Source of the DNA: Azorinus chamasolen
Taxonomy: Eukaryota > Mollusca > Bivalvia > Cardiida > Solecurtidae
Reading direction: 5' to 3'
Length of the DNA: 64,000 bases
NCBI GenBank assembly: GCA_963576725.1
Contig: OY755244.1
Location: 77,561,620-77,625,619 of the forward strand
This document shows, piece after piece, positions 21,909 to 31,639 of the stretch; the stretch's first letter is position 1; every line of letters starts with the position of its first letter. The notes under the pieces are model-generated. The model was not told where the DNA came from. It searched no databases and saw only the letters and a list, made by a program, of their open reading frames with translations. A program made the translations under genes and the position numbers.

Positions 21909-24900
21909 ATGGCACAGTCTCAGAAAAAGGGTTCATATGAGAATCAATGTATAATACATATGTCAACATCCAAACTAGACGATGAACGATTGGTAAGTCT
22001 TCAGAGCCATGACTCATGGTTAGCCTTATTAGAGGCAGCAACATTGAGAAATCATTCACCTATTTTGGACATAGCAATGACGCTTGAAAGTGGAGATATT
22101 CCAAAAATATTTTATCATCGCAAATGCCGAAGCCTCTTCACTATGAAAAGAGATTTGCAGACTCTGAAGAGAAAAGTAGAAGAGACCTCTTCTTGTGAAG
22201 CTGGCAGTAGTGGCATCGCATCAAAAAGAGCCAGCAGAAAATCATCTACGGAAAGCAGAGTGTATGATCATGTCTGCATTTTTTGTAATAAGATAAAGTT
22301 TGAAAAGTACCCAAGATCTCGTGAAAAGCTTGTACAGGCTTTACAGCTGAGGGCAGATCATACATTACGAGAATGTGCTAAACAGAAAGAAGATGAGAGA
22401 ATTTTGGCAGTTACAAGCAGAGACATAGTTGCTGCAGAAGCGCACTATCATGTTTCGTGTTATAAGAAATATACTAAAAGGAAACCAGAGCAACCATGTA
22501 CAGACAAGGCAGATAAAACAAAAGAAACAGAGTGTGATGAGAGATACAGACTCATTGAAAGAGAATCATTTGAAGAACTTTTCAAGTATATTAGAACAGA
22601 AATTATTCCTAACAAAGTTGTTGTCGCTGTTGCTTCTCTAACATCAAAACTGGAATCCTTTATGCAGTCTGGTGGAATTGAGCACCTGTATGATTCTACA
22701 AAGAAGCACATTCGAAGAAAGCTTGAATCTCAGCTTGGAGAATCAGTTCATATATTTCCAGATGAGAAAGGTAAGTTATTGATGGTTCCTGACAATTTAT
22801 TGTTCAAGGATGTTATCCTGGAAAATCAGATACTTCGGAAGGAGCTCACAACGTGGAAAGCGAAATCAACCTGCATAAACAAGATTCTAGATGAGGCATC
22901 CTCTCATATTCGGTCAGTAGTCAGACAGGAAATGCAAACTACACCCTGGCCATGCCATCCTTCCGATGTAAATACTGGTGCCCAAATAACGATACCAAGT
23001 GAACTAGAGCGGTTTTTAGTTGGTCTTCTGACAGGGGACCCTGACACAAAGGTACAAACTCAGAGAGTCAGCACTCTTATTCAGTCATTTAGTCAGGATA
23101 TCATTTACGCTGTAACATGCGGACAACATAAGCCACCAAAACATCTACTGCTTCCAAATGCCATCAAAACGCTCACTGGCAACGTCGAGCTTATCCAGAT
23201 ACTGAACAAACTTGGACATGCTATTTCTTACTCCCAACTCGAAGAGAATGATACTGCCCTGTGTCTTCAAAAGTTAGCAGCCAGCTCCAACAACAAAGTC
23301 GTACTTCCATCTGCCATAAAACCACATGTTTTCATGAACATTGCATGGGATAACATAGACAGACTGGAAGAAACTCTCACAGGGAAAGGCACATCGCATC
23401 GAGTCAATGGAATAGCAGTCCAGGCCAATGTGTATGGACCTCATTTACCAAAAGATGAACTGCCTCAGATTGAAAAAAAGAAACAGAGATCTGTTGTGAT
23501 TGCTCACCAAGAACTGGAAGTTTACGTTGCGGGTGAGCGTGAAGGCCCAAAGCGGCTATTCACAAGTAATGACCGTTTTCAGGAAGCTGATTTGGTTGGT
23601 AAAGAGGCTCGCAATAAAAATCTTGTTTGGGTACTTGCAAGACAGGCAGACCCTGAGACTCAAAGCATCCCAGGTTGGACTGGTTTTAACATAAGTACTC
23701 GAGACCAAGTTCATGTCTCAGCGGATATTGTTGGATATCTTCCAACCATCAATGCACCAGCTACAGAGATGTCAACAGTATGTGAACTTTTAAACCAGTC
23801 AGAATTGATAAGAAACGAGCTGCAGTTGGAAAATGTAGTGGTAGTGTTAGACCAAGCGCTTTACGCAAAGGCTGCTGAAATTGTCTGGAAACACAGAGAC
23901 CGCTTTTCCAACATTATTCTTAGAATGGGAACGTTTCACACAATCTGCAATGCCCTAGCCATTGTTGGAAAGCGGTTTAGAGACGCAGGCCTGAGGGACA
24001 TTTGCATAGAATCAGGAATAGTTGCGGAAGGGTCTATCAATGGTGTCCTTGATGGAAAGCACTACAATCGTGCAGTCCGTGTCCACAAATACATTTATGA
24101 AGCACTTATGAGACTGACCTGGAGTGAGTTTGTGGTGTGGATAGAGTCTAATATGAATGACAAGAGTGCAATGTTAATGACTTTCTTAGGTCAAGTGACA
24201 GATATGGCTAGTGAACTGAATCAAGAAATATTTGACAGATTACTGCAAAGTCCACTCTTAACTGAGCTTGCAGCACTGTGGAATGACTTTCTTGAACATC
24301 TACGTCACAACAATGGGGAACTCTCGTCTTTCTGGTTCTCATATATAGATTTAGTAGAGATTGTTATTCTTGGTCTTATTCGTGCCTCCCGTGAGGGTAA
24401 CTGGGACCTACACCTTCATGCCATCAGACATATGATTCCATGGTGCTTTGCATATGATAAACTCAATTATGCCAGATACCTGACACCGTATTTTGCTCAG
24501 ATGACAAATCTTCCAGACAAACATCCTCAAATCTTTGAAGCCTTCAGATCAGGTCAGTTCTCTGTGCAGATGTCCAGAAAGAACCCTTTTGGACGAATTC
24601 CTGTCGACCAAACAACTGAGGTCACTGTAAACAAAGACACACAGACTCCTGGAGGCACAGTGAGATTCAGCCTGAATGCTAGTGCTATTAAGCGGTACTA
24701 CATAACCGCTGAGTATCGCAGTGCATTTCTAGGGCGGTTACGGGACATGGTGCAAAGTAACAAATCAGAAGTTTGCCATACAGAGTTGCATCAAACCAAA
24801 ATCCGAAAGGATGAAGAGGCCGTGTCTACAATTGTTGGTCTTATCAGGGATTGGGTTAACCCATTTTCAGACATGCAAGACCTTGTTAGTATCTCTACTG

Positions 24901-26636
24901 CAAAATCAGCACCTAGAGATATTGCCCTGGACTTGTTAAATGCAAAGGAGATAGGAGAGCAAGCATATACAAACTTTAAAGCTGATAGACTAGAGAGTGA
25001 TCCTCCAGCAAAGAAATTCCATGATCCAATTAAAACTAAAAAGCTGAAAACATTTAGCAACATGTTTCAGAAGAAAGAGATCAAGTCAAGAGGCAGGGTG
25101 ACAATCTTAAAGGCTGACAGAACTTTGTTTGGACGTATCATAGTGATGGCACAAGGACGCAATCTACGGATGGAGGAAATTCTCTCTCATCCGCTTGGAC
25201 CATTGCCCTGGGCTTTATCCACACCAGATGGATTTCTGCGAAAGACCAACAAGGCCTCTTTAGCCACAACTTTGCAGAAAAATGTAAATGTTGCAGAACG
25301 TTTCCCAAGCAATTGTGTCACAGTCATCGATGCAATGAACTTGGTACAGCGGGTTAAAGGTGACCACAACACTTTTGGAGATATAGCCACAACTATTTTT
25401 GCTATGGCACTCAAAGAAGGTGCAGGGAGTGACAGGATCGACATAGTTTTTGATACCTATGTTGAATGTTCAGTCAAGAATAGTGAGAGATCACTAAGGG
25501 GTGAAGAGGCTGGCCATCAGCTTCAGAACATAACAAGCACACAGATCGTGAGACAATGGAGGAATTTCTTGAGTTCTGTTAAGAACAAAACCAGTCTCAT
25601 CACCTTTTTAGTAAATGAATGGATGAAAGAAGAGTACAGGCAAAAGCTGCAGCGGAAGATTGTGTATGCCACTGTGATAGATAAATGTTTCAAGATCACG
25701 TTTCATGAAAGTGAAGAAATACCAGATCTTCAGTGCCAGCAGGAAGAAGCAGACGGACGCCTACTATTCCATGCTGCTCATGCAGGGAAAGAGGGCTATC
25801 AAGCTGCGGTAATCTGTTCTGAAGACACAGACGTCTTCATTATGTCTTTGGCATTCAGTGACAAGATTGGGACACATTTGTTCCAAAAATGTGGAAATAG
25901 AACCCGAACGAGACTGGTTGATATTCGAAAGATTGCCGCCGCTCTTGGCATAGATGTTTGTCGAGCGCTCATTGGAATGCATTCATTTACAGGATGTGAC
26001 ACTGTGAGTGCATTTGCTGGGAAAGGAAAAGCCGGTGCTTTGAAACTCTTGACAAAAAACAGTGACATTCAGGACATATTTCTAGAACTTGGTCAGGAAT
26101 GGGACCTTTCTTTGTCATTGATTGAGAAATTAGAAAGATTCACTTGCCTCATGTATGCACCAAAATTATCATCTTCTAAGGTCAATGATCTTAGATATGA
26201 CTTATTCTGTGCAAAGAAAGGTGAAATAGAAAGTCACCAGCTTCCTCCATGCTTTGATTGTTTAGTAGAGCATGCTCGGAGAGCCAACTACCAGGCAGCA
26301 ATCTGGAGACGTTGTCTTGAACAGGACCCAGGCATTCCAAGTCCTGTTGGTCGAGGATGGAAACTTGATTTGGAAGATGGCACTGAAAAGTTGGTTGTGC
26401 ACTGGATGAATGGTCAGCCGGCACCAGAAGCAGTCCTTGATTTATTAGCCTGTAACTGTGCAAGGAAATGCACACTGCCAAACTGTACATGTTTGTCAAA
26501 TGGTCTAAAATGCACTGATATGTGCAGATTGCAAGACTGTGAAAATCAGGCTTCCGTCTTTGAATCAGACAATGAAAGAAGTGCTGATGAAGATACTCCA
26601 GATGTTGAAGAAACAGATAATGAATCTGATTTTTAA
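21909..26636 (+). CDS. Uncharacterised 1575-aa FEN/XPG nuclease-like protein with CXC cluster
   Basis: One uninterrupted frame. The ATG at 21909 has an A at -3 and G at +4; the four in-frame codons upstream start with TTG. Residues 14-73 and 123-184 are two Cys/His modules of the form C-x2-C/H ... YH-x2-C (FYHRKC; CIFC then HYHVSCY), probably zinc-binding. Residues ~645-680 hold VVVLDQALYAKA and MGTFHT, possibly an RNase H-like core. Residues 1141-1364 carry VIDAMN (D1141), IVFDTY (D1182), EEADGR (E1280, D1282), CSEDTD (D1306, D1308) and TGCDTVSAFAGKGKAG (D1364). These parallel the seven metal-binding acids and helix-hairpin segment of FEN1/XPG nucleases. Residues from 1515 form a CXC-like cluster (CNCARKC...NCTC), then an acidic tail. 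Lack of introns suggests a retrocopy, a transposon gene or a domesticated one; no flanking terminal repeats were found. Function is inferred, not proven. Confidence 0.9.
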   Translation: MAQSQKKGSYENQCIIHMSTSKLDDERLVSLQSHDSWLALLEAATLRNHSPILDIAMTLESGDIPKIFYHRKCRSLFTMKRDLQTLKRKVEETSSCEAGSSGIASKRASRKSSTESRVYDHVCIFCNKIKFEKYPRSREKLVQALQLRADHTLRECAKQKEDERILAVTSRDIVAAEAHYHVSCYKKYTKRKPEQPCTDKADKTKETECDERYRLIERESFEELFKYIRTEIIPNKVVVAVASLTSKLESFMQSGGIEHLYDSTKKHIRRKLESQLGESVHIFPDEKGKLLMVPDNLLFKDVILENQILRKELTTWKAKSTCINKILDEASSHIRSVVRQEMQTTPWPCHPSDVNTGAQITIPSELERFLVGLLTGDPDTKVQTQRVSTLIQSFSQDIIYAVTCGQHKPPKHLLLPNAIKTLTGNVELIQILNKLGHAISYSQLEENDTALCLQKLAASSNNKVVLPSAIKPHVFMNIAWDNIDRLEETLTGKGTSHRVNGIAVQANVYGPHLPKDELPQIEKKKQRSVVIAHQELEVYVAGEREGPKRLFTSNDRFQEADLVGKEARNKNLVWVLARQADPETQSIPGWTGFNISTRDQVHVSADIVGYLPTINAPATEMSTVCELLNQSELIRNELQLENVVVVLDQALYAKAAEIVWKHRDRFSNIILRMGTFHTICNALAIVGKRFRDAGLRDICIESGIVAEGSINGVLDGKHYNRAVRVHKYIYEALMRLTWSEFVVWIESNMNDKSAMLMTFLGQVTDMASELNQEIFDRLLQSPLLTELAALWNDFLEHLRHNNGELSSFWFSYIDLVEIVILGLIRASREGNWDLHLHAIRHMIPWCFAYDKLNYARYLTPYFAQMTNLPDKHPQIFEAFRSGQFSVQMSRKNPFGRIPVDQTTEVTVNKDTQTPGGTVRFSLNASAIKRYYITAEYRSAFLGRLRDMVQSNKSEVCHTELHQTKIRKDEEAVSTIVGLIRDWVNPFSDMQDLVSISTAKSAPRDIALDLLNAKEIGEQAYTNFKADRLESDPPAKKFHDPIKTKKLKTFSNMFQKKEIKSRGRVTILKADRTLFGRIIVMAQGRNLRMEEILSHPLGPLPWALSTPDGFLRKTNKASLATTLQKNVNVAERFPSNCVTVIDAMNLVQRVKGDHNTFGDIATTIFAMALKEGAGSDRIDIVFDTYVECSVKNSERSLRGEEAGHQLQNITSTQIVRQWRNFLSSVKNKTSLITFLVNEWMKEEYRQKLQRKIVYATVIDKCFKITFHESEEIPDLQCQQEEADGRLLFHAAHAGKEGYQAAVICSEDTDVFIMSLAFSDKIGTHLFQKCGNRTRTRLVDIRKIAAALGIDVCRALIGMHSFTGCDTVSAFAGKGKAGALKLLTKNSDIQDIFLELGQEWDLSLSLIEKLERFTCLMYAPKLSSSKVNDLRYDLFCAKKGEIESHQLPPCFDCLVEHARRANYQAAIWRRCLEQDPGIPSPVGRGWKLDLEDGTEKLVVHWMNGQPAPEAVLDLLACNCARKCTLPNCTCLSNGLKCTDMCRLQDCENQASVFESDNERSADEDTPDVEETDNESDF

Positions 26637-26957
26637 GAGAATATTGTTACTTTCATTTACACTGCATTCATCTATATATACATGTACATATATATTACCT
26701 GTAGCAAAAGTTTCTGATGATCTTTCAGATTCCAACTTTTGTAAATACACGCTTATTTAAAGAAGTTAGATGTAAAAAGTGTAACTTTTGAATTTCTGTT
26801 TCTTTTTCAACATTCATAAAAGTTTTGTCAATTTTACTGAATCTCTTATTTTACTTTGAATAAGGAAAACATCCTTAAACTGTTTTGTACAAATTTTGTA
26901 AAGACTGTCAATGAAGCATCAACTGTAATAAAAAATCCCAAAATGAATCATTATAAA
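26637..26957 (+). promoter_or_regulatory. 3' UTR with poly(A) signal
   Basis: AT-rich DNA after the stop codon contains a canonical AATAAA at 26927-26932; another lies at 27282-27287, past the L repeat. The nearer one is the likelier signal for the nuclease-like gene. Confidence 0.45.
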
Positions 26958-27135
26958 AGTACATGTATGAGTCATGCAGGAAACACCGAATACAAAACAC
27001 ACCCAAACCGCCCAAACAGCACCACGACAACAAACAGCAAATGTACATGTATATAAAACACACAAAGAGACGCACAGACATAACAAGGAGATGCATTGGA
27101 ACGGTCAGTGACACATGTCACTGGGGGTTAGCTTG
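26958..27135 (+). repeat. Dispersed repeat family L
   Basis: GAGTCATGCAGGAAACACC, AACAGCAAATGTACATG, GGAACGGTCAGTGACAC and CACTGGGGG match the copy at 7935 (opposite strand). Confidence 0.7.
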
Positions 27136-27599
27136 CAAACTCAATTTTTTATTCAAAACCTGTTTTGATTTCCCATTGAAGTTATGTGGTAACGTTTTAA
27201 TATTTTGTATATACTACATGCCAAAGGTTTCAGCTTGAAAGTAATTCTCCGCAGACACACAGCATTTTAGATACATTTTTAAATAAAAGGGAGGTAATAA
27301 CAAAATAACTCTTGAATGGATGTTTGAGTATGTTTTACATTTAAAACATTCTATTCAGAAGAAGATGTATGACATATTCCTGTGATTATTGAAGAATACT
27401 ATTGAAACATTTAGTTATATTTTAACAAATAAGGTGTTTTTCTATGCGAATTATCTCCCTTTTTAAATATATGAATTGCGTTTGCATGTTTCACGACAGA
27501 GTGGTAAATGTAAATTGTTTTTTGCAAACTATAATATATAGTGTACAAAGTAATTCATCAGTACCTTGTCATCAGACAATTTAGAGCTATAAGTGAATA
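27136..27599. other. Unique AT-rich DNA
   Basis: No gene or repeat recognised. Confidence 0.4.
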
Positions 27600-27830
27600 G
27601 GTAGCTTTCGTACAGTGAACTTTGCCATTTTTCGCCTGTGCTCAAAATATTTTAGGGTGGGTTTAGAAAAAACGCAATAACACCCAGGTGCTCAAGTTGG
27701 TGAAATGCTATCACATGTTTTCTTGATCTAGGGATATATATCTTTCAAAAAATGACCATGAGCCTTATTCACCAAAGATGGTACCGACCAACCGTGTGGC
27801 TCACGGACTAGCTATTCTTTACTGGACGGA
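27600..27830 (-). repeat. Dispersed repeat family J, longest copy
   Basis: Minus-strand J blocks GCTATCACATGTTTTCTTGA, GAGCCTTATTCACC and GATGGTACCGACC; the left side extends further than in other copies. Confidence 0.55.
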
Positions 27831-28054
27831 GATTTTCGTCTGCCCAAGAATTTCGTCTACTGAATTTCTGAAGTTAGTTCTTCAAAACGTCAAGCAATGC
27901 TAATTGTAGAGTTTATTCTCCACGGAAATGAATGAAAATATGATTCTTTAAAAATTTGCTATTCTCCAGATATTTCCTTTTCGAACATTGGTTATTTTCA
28001 CAAACTTATCTATTTACAAAGAATTTTGAATATATCTAAAGAATTGTACGAACA

Positions 28055-28257
28055 TGTAAAACCCCGCTAATGCGATCACCTAAAAGAGGTATAAATCTAG
28101 GTGCTAGATGCAGGTGGTAGCTTAATACAGGACAAAAGTGATACAGAAAGCTCCTAGAGGAGCTTTCTGTATTACTTTTGTCCTGCATTAAGCAGTCATC
28201 TGCTTATAAAGAAACCCATGTGTATGCATTAAGTGGTCGCATTAGAGGGGTTTGACA
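28055..28257. mobile_element. MITE family E/F relative
   Basis: TAAAACCCCGCTAATGCGAT pairs with GTCGCATTAGAGGGGTTT. The hairpin arms (CTTAATACAGGACAAAAGTG) meet at AGCTCCTAGAGGAGCT. Confidence 0.8.
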
Positions 28258-28394
28258 TGTATTTGTACAAGAATTCTGTTACCGTGCATGTTCAACCTTA
28301 ATCTAGTCGCAGATTGGATCCAAATGAGACAACAGAAATATTTGTTGGAATTAGTTAAGTAAAAGTAATCAGAATACAGTTAAAAGTCTCGCTA

Positions 28395-28855
28395 ATGTGA
28401 CCACACAATTCATTAAAATAGGAGTACAACAGATCATGTCCTGAGCGGCCATTGAATATATGAATCTTAAAATGCAGATGGTTGCTTAAAGCAGGACAAA
28501 AGTAATGCTGAAAGCTCCTATATGAGCTTTCTGCATTACTTTTGACCTGTACTGAGCTACCACCTGCCTTACTGGCCCATAATTAGACCGATGTTGAATG
28601 GCCGCTAAACCCATTCCCTCATAGGCTATTTTTAGATCCAACCACTTTGAATAAATCTACCGAAAAGGAGCATTAACTAGAGAAAAGGAAAATTTTAGAA
28701 TTTTGTAGTTTGAAACCACTGTGATAGAGCATTTGCTCCTAAAGGAGCAAATGCTCTATTTATCACCATGATTTCAACAGGTGACTTTTGTAGAGGCATC
28801 AAAAGGCGTCAATATGAGGGAATGGGTTGAGAGGGATTCTACCGTATATAGAAGC
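28395..28855. mobile_element. MITE family F carrying a nested B
   Basis: AGTCTCGCTAATGTGACCAC at the far left, then a F hairpin with an AGCTCCTATATGAGCT tip and CATAATTAGACC. After GGCCGCTAAA it is interrupted by B and resumes with GAGAGGGATTCTACCGTA. Confidence 0.65.
28616..28830 (-). mobile_element. MITE family B nested in F, reverse orientation
   Basis: Starts CCCATTCCCTCATAGGCTAT and ends GAGGGAATGGG. It lies between TAAA and TTGA, worn forms of TTAA. The hairpin tip is GCTCCTAAAGGAGC. Confidence 0.8.
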
Positions 28856-28895
28856 AGATGGTAACTTACAGGGCATCAGTAACATTTTGTCTGCA

Positions 28896-29134
28896 ATAAC
28901 CCATTCCCAAATGATTCCCGCATATTGACGCCTTTTGGCGCCTCTGTAAAAAACACTTTTTGAAACCATTGTGATAAATAGAGCATTTGCTCCATAGGAG
29001 CAAATGCTCTATTAATACAATGGTTTCAAAACTACACAAATCGAAATTTTTCCTTTTCTCTAGTTGATGCTCCTTTTCGGTAGACTTATTCTAAGAGGTT
29101 GGATCTAAAAATAGTCTATGAAGTAATCGGTTAA
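28896..29134 (+). mobile_element. MITE family B
   Basis: ATAACCCATTCCC at the left, arms CATTGTGATAAATAGAGCAT, tip GCTCCATAGGAGC, and GTAATCGGTTAA at the right. Confidence 0.8.
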
Positions 29135-29244
29135 AAAATCAAGCTACCACATGTTTTATAACTCCAGAATTATGCTTTATTTGAGTTGTCGTTTTAGCTT
29201 AAACATTGCGATGTCCGATGTACGGGTGTTTGTTGTATTGAAAC

Positions 29245-29315
29245 CGAACCTTAGATGGTTAAGGATGGAGTCTAGGAAGCCATGATGTCCTTTGTTCGAA
29301 TCCCGATAATACCAA
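29245..29315 (+). repeat. tRNA-like fragment with an exact B box
   Basis: TTAGATGGTTAAGGATGG and GTTCGAATCCC, a match to the Pol III B-box consensus, are about 45 bp apart. The stems do not pair as a full tRNA, so this is probably a tRNA-derived SINE head or a pseudogene. Confidence 0.4.
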
Positions 29316-29443
29316 ATGATGATAATGTTTGAAATTTCTGAGATAATATATATATTTTCAATATTATCTTTCATAGTACATGCACATGCATTACAAAGGA
29401 TATGTAACAGTAAACCCCCTCGAGTGCAACCACCAAAATAAGT

Positions 29444-29643
29444 TTAACCCTTCGCTTGCTATTCGCGTCAATATACCTACCTGTAAATAGTGAAGACCCA
29501 GATGAGACAGCTCCTGCAGGAGCTGTCTCATCAGGGTCTGCACTATTTACAAGTTGATTGTGCAACCAGTGCACTCCACAGCAGTGATTGCACAGCGAAA
29601 TACTTTTACATAGTGAAGATATATGTTATTATACAACAGGGCA
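29444..29643 (+). mobile_element. MITE family P, 3'-truncated
   Basis: TTAACCCTTCGCTTGCTATT, then hairpin AGATGAGACAGCTCCTGCAG with its complement (tip GCTCCTGCAGGAGC), then GCACTCCACAGCAGTGATTG. The intact relative is at 60988; here the right end is lost at CAGGGCAG. Confidence 0.75.
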
Positions 29644-29696
29644 GCTTAATGCAGTAGTATATTCAATAGAACCACATCAAAGTTTCCACTTAAGGC

Positions 29697-29893
29697 AGTA
29701 ATACCCCTATAAACCTGAATTCTAGAATTTGGATATTTTAGGCAGGTGGCTGCTTAATGCAGGATGAATGTCATGCAGAAAGCTACTCTATGAGCTTTCT
29801 GCATGACTTTCACCCTGACTTAAGCTGCAACCCGTCTCCAAGACTGATATTTATACTAAATTTCGCATCCGGTTTATAGGGGTGTACTGTAAA
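29697..29893. mobile_element. MITE family E
   Basis: ACCCCTATAAACCTGAATTC pairs with CGGTTTATAGGGGTGTACTG. The arms match the 12700 copy, but the tip has diverged (AGCTACTCTATGAGCT). Confidence 0.75.
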
Positions 29894-29904
29894 TGAGTAC
29901 GGGT

Positions 29905-30085
29905 ACATGTAAAAGAAGGTAGGTGCAGGATAAAAGTTATACCGAAAGCTCCTGTAGGAAACTGTAGAGCTCGTTCTCCTGCAGGAGCTTTCTGCATGAC
30001 TTTCGTCCTCAATTAAGCTACCACGTGTATGTACGACCCAGGATTAAACCTCTTTTTGTAGTCATATTAGAGGGGTTATACTGTA
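29905..30085. mobile_element. Family E/F hairpin with an expanded tip
   Basis: GTGCAGGATAAAAGTTATAC and GCATGACTTTCGTCCTCAAT form the arms. The tip is extended (GCTCCTGTAGGAAACTG ... CTCCTGCAGGAGC). The right end is GAGGGGTTATACTGTA. Confidence 0.6.
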
Positions 30086-30090
30086 CATAT

Positions 30091-30091
30091 A

Positions 30092-30144
<53 letters not shown>
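30091..30144. repeat. (TAGA)n microsatellite
   Basis: About 13 uninterrupted tetranucleotide units. Confidence 0.95.
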
Positions 30145-30606
30145 AGTTGTGACAGCCTGTTTCAATTTTGAATACTTCAAGTTCGATCAAGCATTTGGAG
30201 AAGTATTTTCAAGACAAAAACGACGTTCAATTCTTAGTTTAACAGAAAAGTGTGCAAAAACTTATGATTAGTTTGACGTCATTCATCTCTTAATGAAATT
30301 TACATCCTGAAGGGCCTCGCGTATTTGTTGATGATTTTTCATCTTCGTTATCGTGCAGATTACATTTTAAACCATAAACTAACCGCCTTGATTTCCAGAT
30401 AGCTTGTATCAGTAAATGTTTTGTTTGAATTGAATATAAGATACTGTAAGTAAACATTTAACTAAAATAAATACTCTCATTAAAAATTGATTCGAAACGT
30501 GGGAACACTGGAGGGAAAAAAAGAGGGCAATAATAAAACTACCATAAAATAGCATTTGCACGGCAATTCACCGCTTATTCAATGAGCTGTCAGGACATGT
30601 TAATCA
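30145..30606. other. Unique AT-rich DNA
   Basis: No gene or repeat recognised. Confidence 0.4.
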
Positions 30607-30839
30607 TTAACCCATTCTCTCATTTTGACGCCTTTTACGCATCTGTAAAAGTCACTTGTTTTTAAACCATTGTTATAAATAGAGCATTTGCTCCATAGGA
30701 GCAAATGCTCTATTTATCACAATGATTTCAAAACTACAAAATTTTAAAAACAAATCATTTTCTCTAGCTTATGCTCCTTTCCGGTAGATTCATTCAAAAG
30801 AGGTTAGGTCTAAACATAGCCTATTGGGGAATGGGTTAA
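30607..30839 (+). mobile_element. MITE family B, TTAA-flanked
   Basis: TTAACCCATTCTCTCATTTT ... GGGGAATGGGTTAA. The arms ATAAATAGAGCATTTGCTCC meet at a CCATAGGAG tip. Confidence 0.9.
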
Positions 30840-30889
30840 TAAGCTGTGAAAAAAAAGTCTGCTCAATTTTAGACCTGGTTTAATTTTGA

Positions 30890-31024
30890 CTACTTCCGAT
30901 TCGATCAAGCGTTTGAAGAAATATTTTCAAGTGTCAAACAGCTTGGAACCTGTTGAGACACCTCATCTAAATCCAAACTGTTTGAAAATGCGAGTCAGGT
31001 CGCGAATAGAGAGACACGGTTAAA
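30890..31024. mobile_element. Family C fragment
   Basis: GTCAAACAGCTTGGAACC and CATCTAAATCCAAACTGTTT are worn C arms; GACACGGTTAA marks the right end. Confidence 0.5.
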
Positions 31025-31197
31025 TGTATATAAGTAAATAAACTTAGTTTATCACGTGACACTGCTTGTATCCAAGTTTATATAACGAGGTCGAATTTGT
31101 TATATTGCACACGTGTAATATAACACGGAAATGACGTAAACAAGTCGGTCGTGTCATTGAAATATAAATAGGAAAACGCGTATGCTGCTCTTGTTTT

Positions 31198-31620
31198 TAT
31201 ACGCCCGTTTGAAAAAACGGGACGTATTATGGAATGACACTGTCTGTCTGTCCGTCTGTCTGTCTGTAACATTTCTAACTCAAGTTCTGATTGGTGGATC
31301 CTTCTCAAATTAAACCACAATATTTATCAGGACATGCTACAGTAGCATGCCCAGACCCGGTACGTATATCCAAGGTCAAGGTCGCACAATTGGACTTTGA
31401 ATTTGCGTTTAGCAAAATTGTTAACCTATCTGTCTGTCTGTAACATCTCTAACTCAAGTTCTGCTTAATGGATCCTTCTCAAATTTCCCCACAATGTTTA
31501 TCTGAACATGAGCTACAGTAGCATGGGTGTTTCCCGGTACGTATATCCAAGGTCAAGGTCGCACAATTGGACTTAGAATTTGCGTTTAGCATTTGCGTTA
31601 AGCAAATATGTTAACCTCAA
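31198..31620 (+). mobile_element. Helentron-like HEL-M element, abutting HEL-O
   Basis: 5' hairpin ATACGCCCGTTTG ... ACGGGACGTAT, then GTCTGTCTGTCCGTC and two copies of the ~180-bp body (GTAACATCTCTAACTCAAG, AAGGTCAAGGTCGCACAATT). The usual 3' hairpin is missing, and HEL-O starts about 20 bp on. Confidence 0.65.
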
Positions 31621-31639
31621 TTTATGTGAAACACATTTT

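Noticed and set aside
26958..27135. Family L repeat as the 3' end of a transposon containing the nuclease-like gene
   Set aside because: No matching copy lies upstream of the gene, and other L copies occur without it.
29245..29315. Functional tRNA gene
   Set aside because: The B box is exact but acceptor and anticodon stems do not pair; more likely a tRNA-derived repeat.
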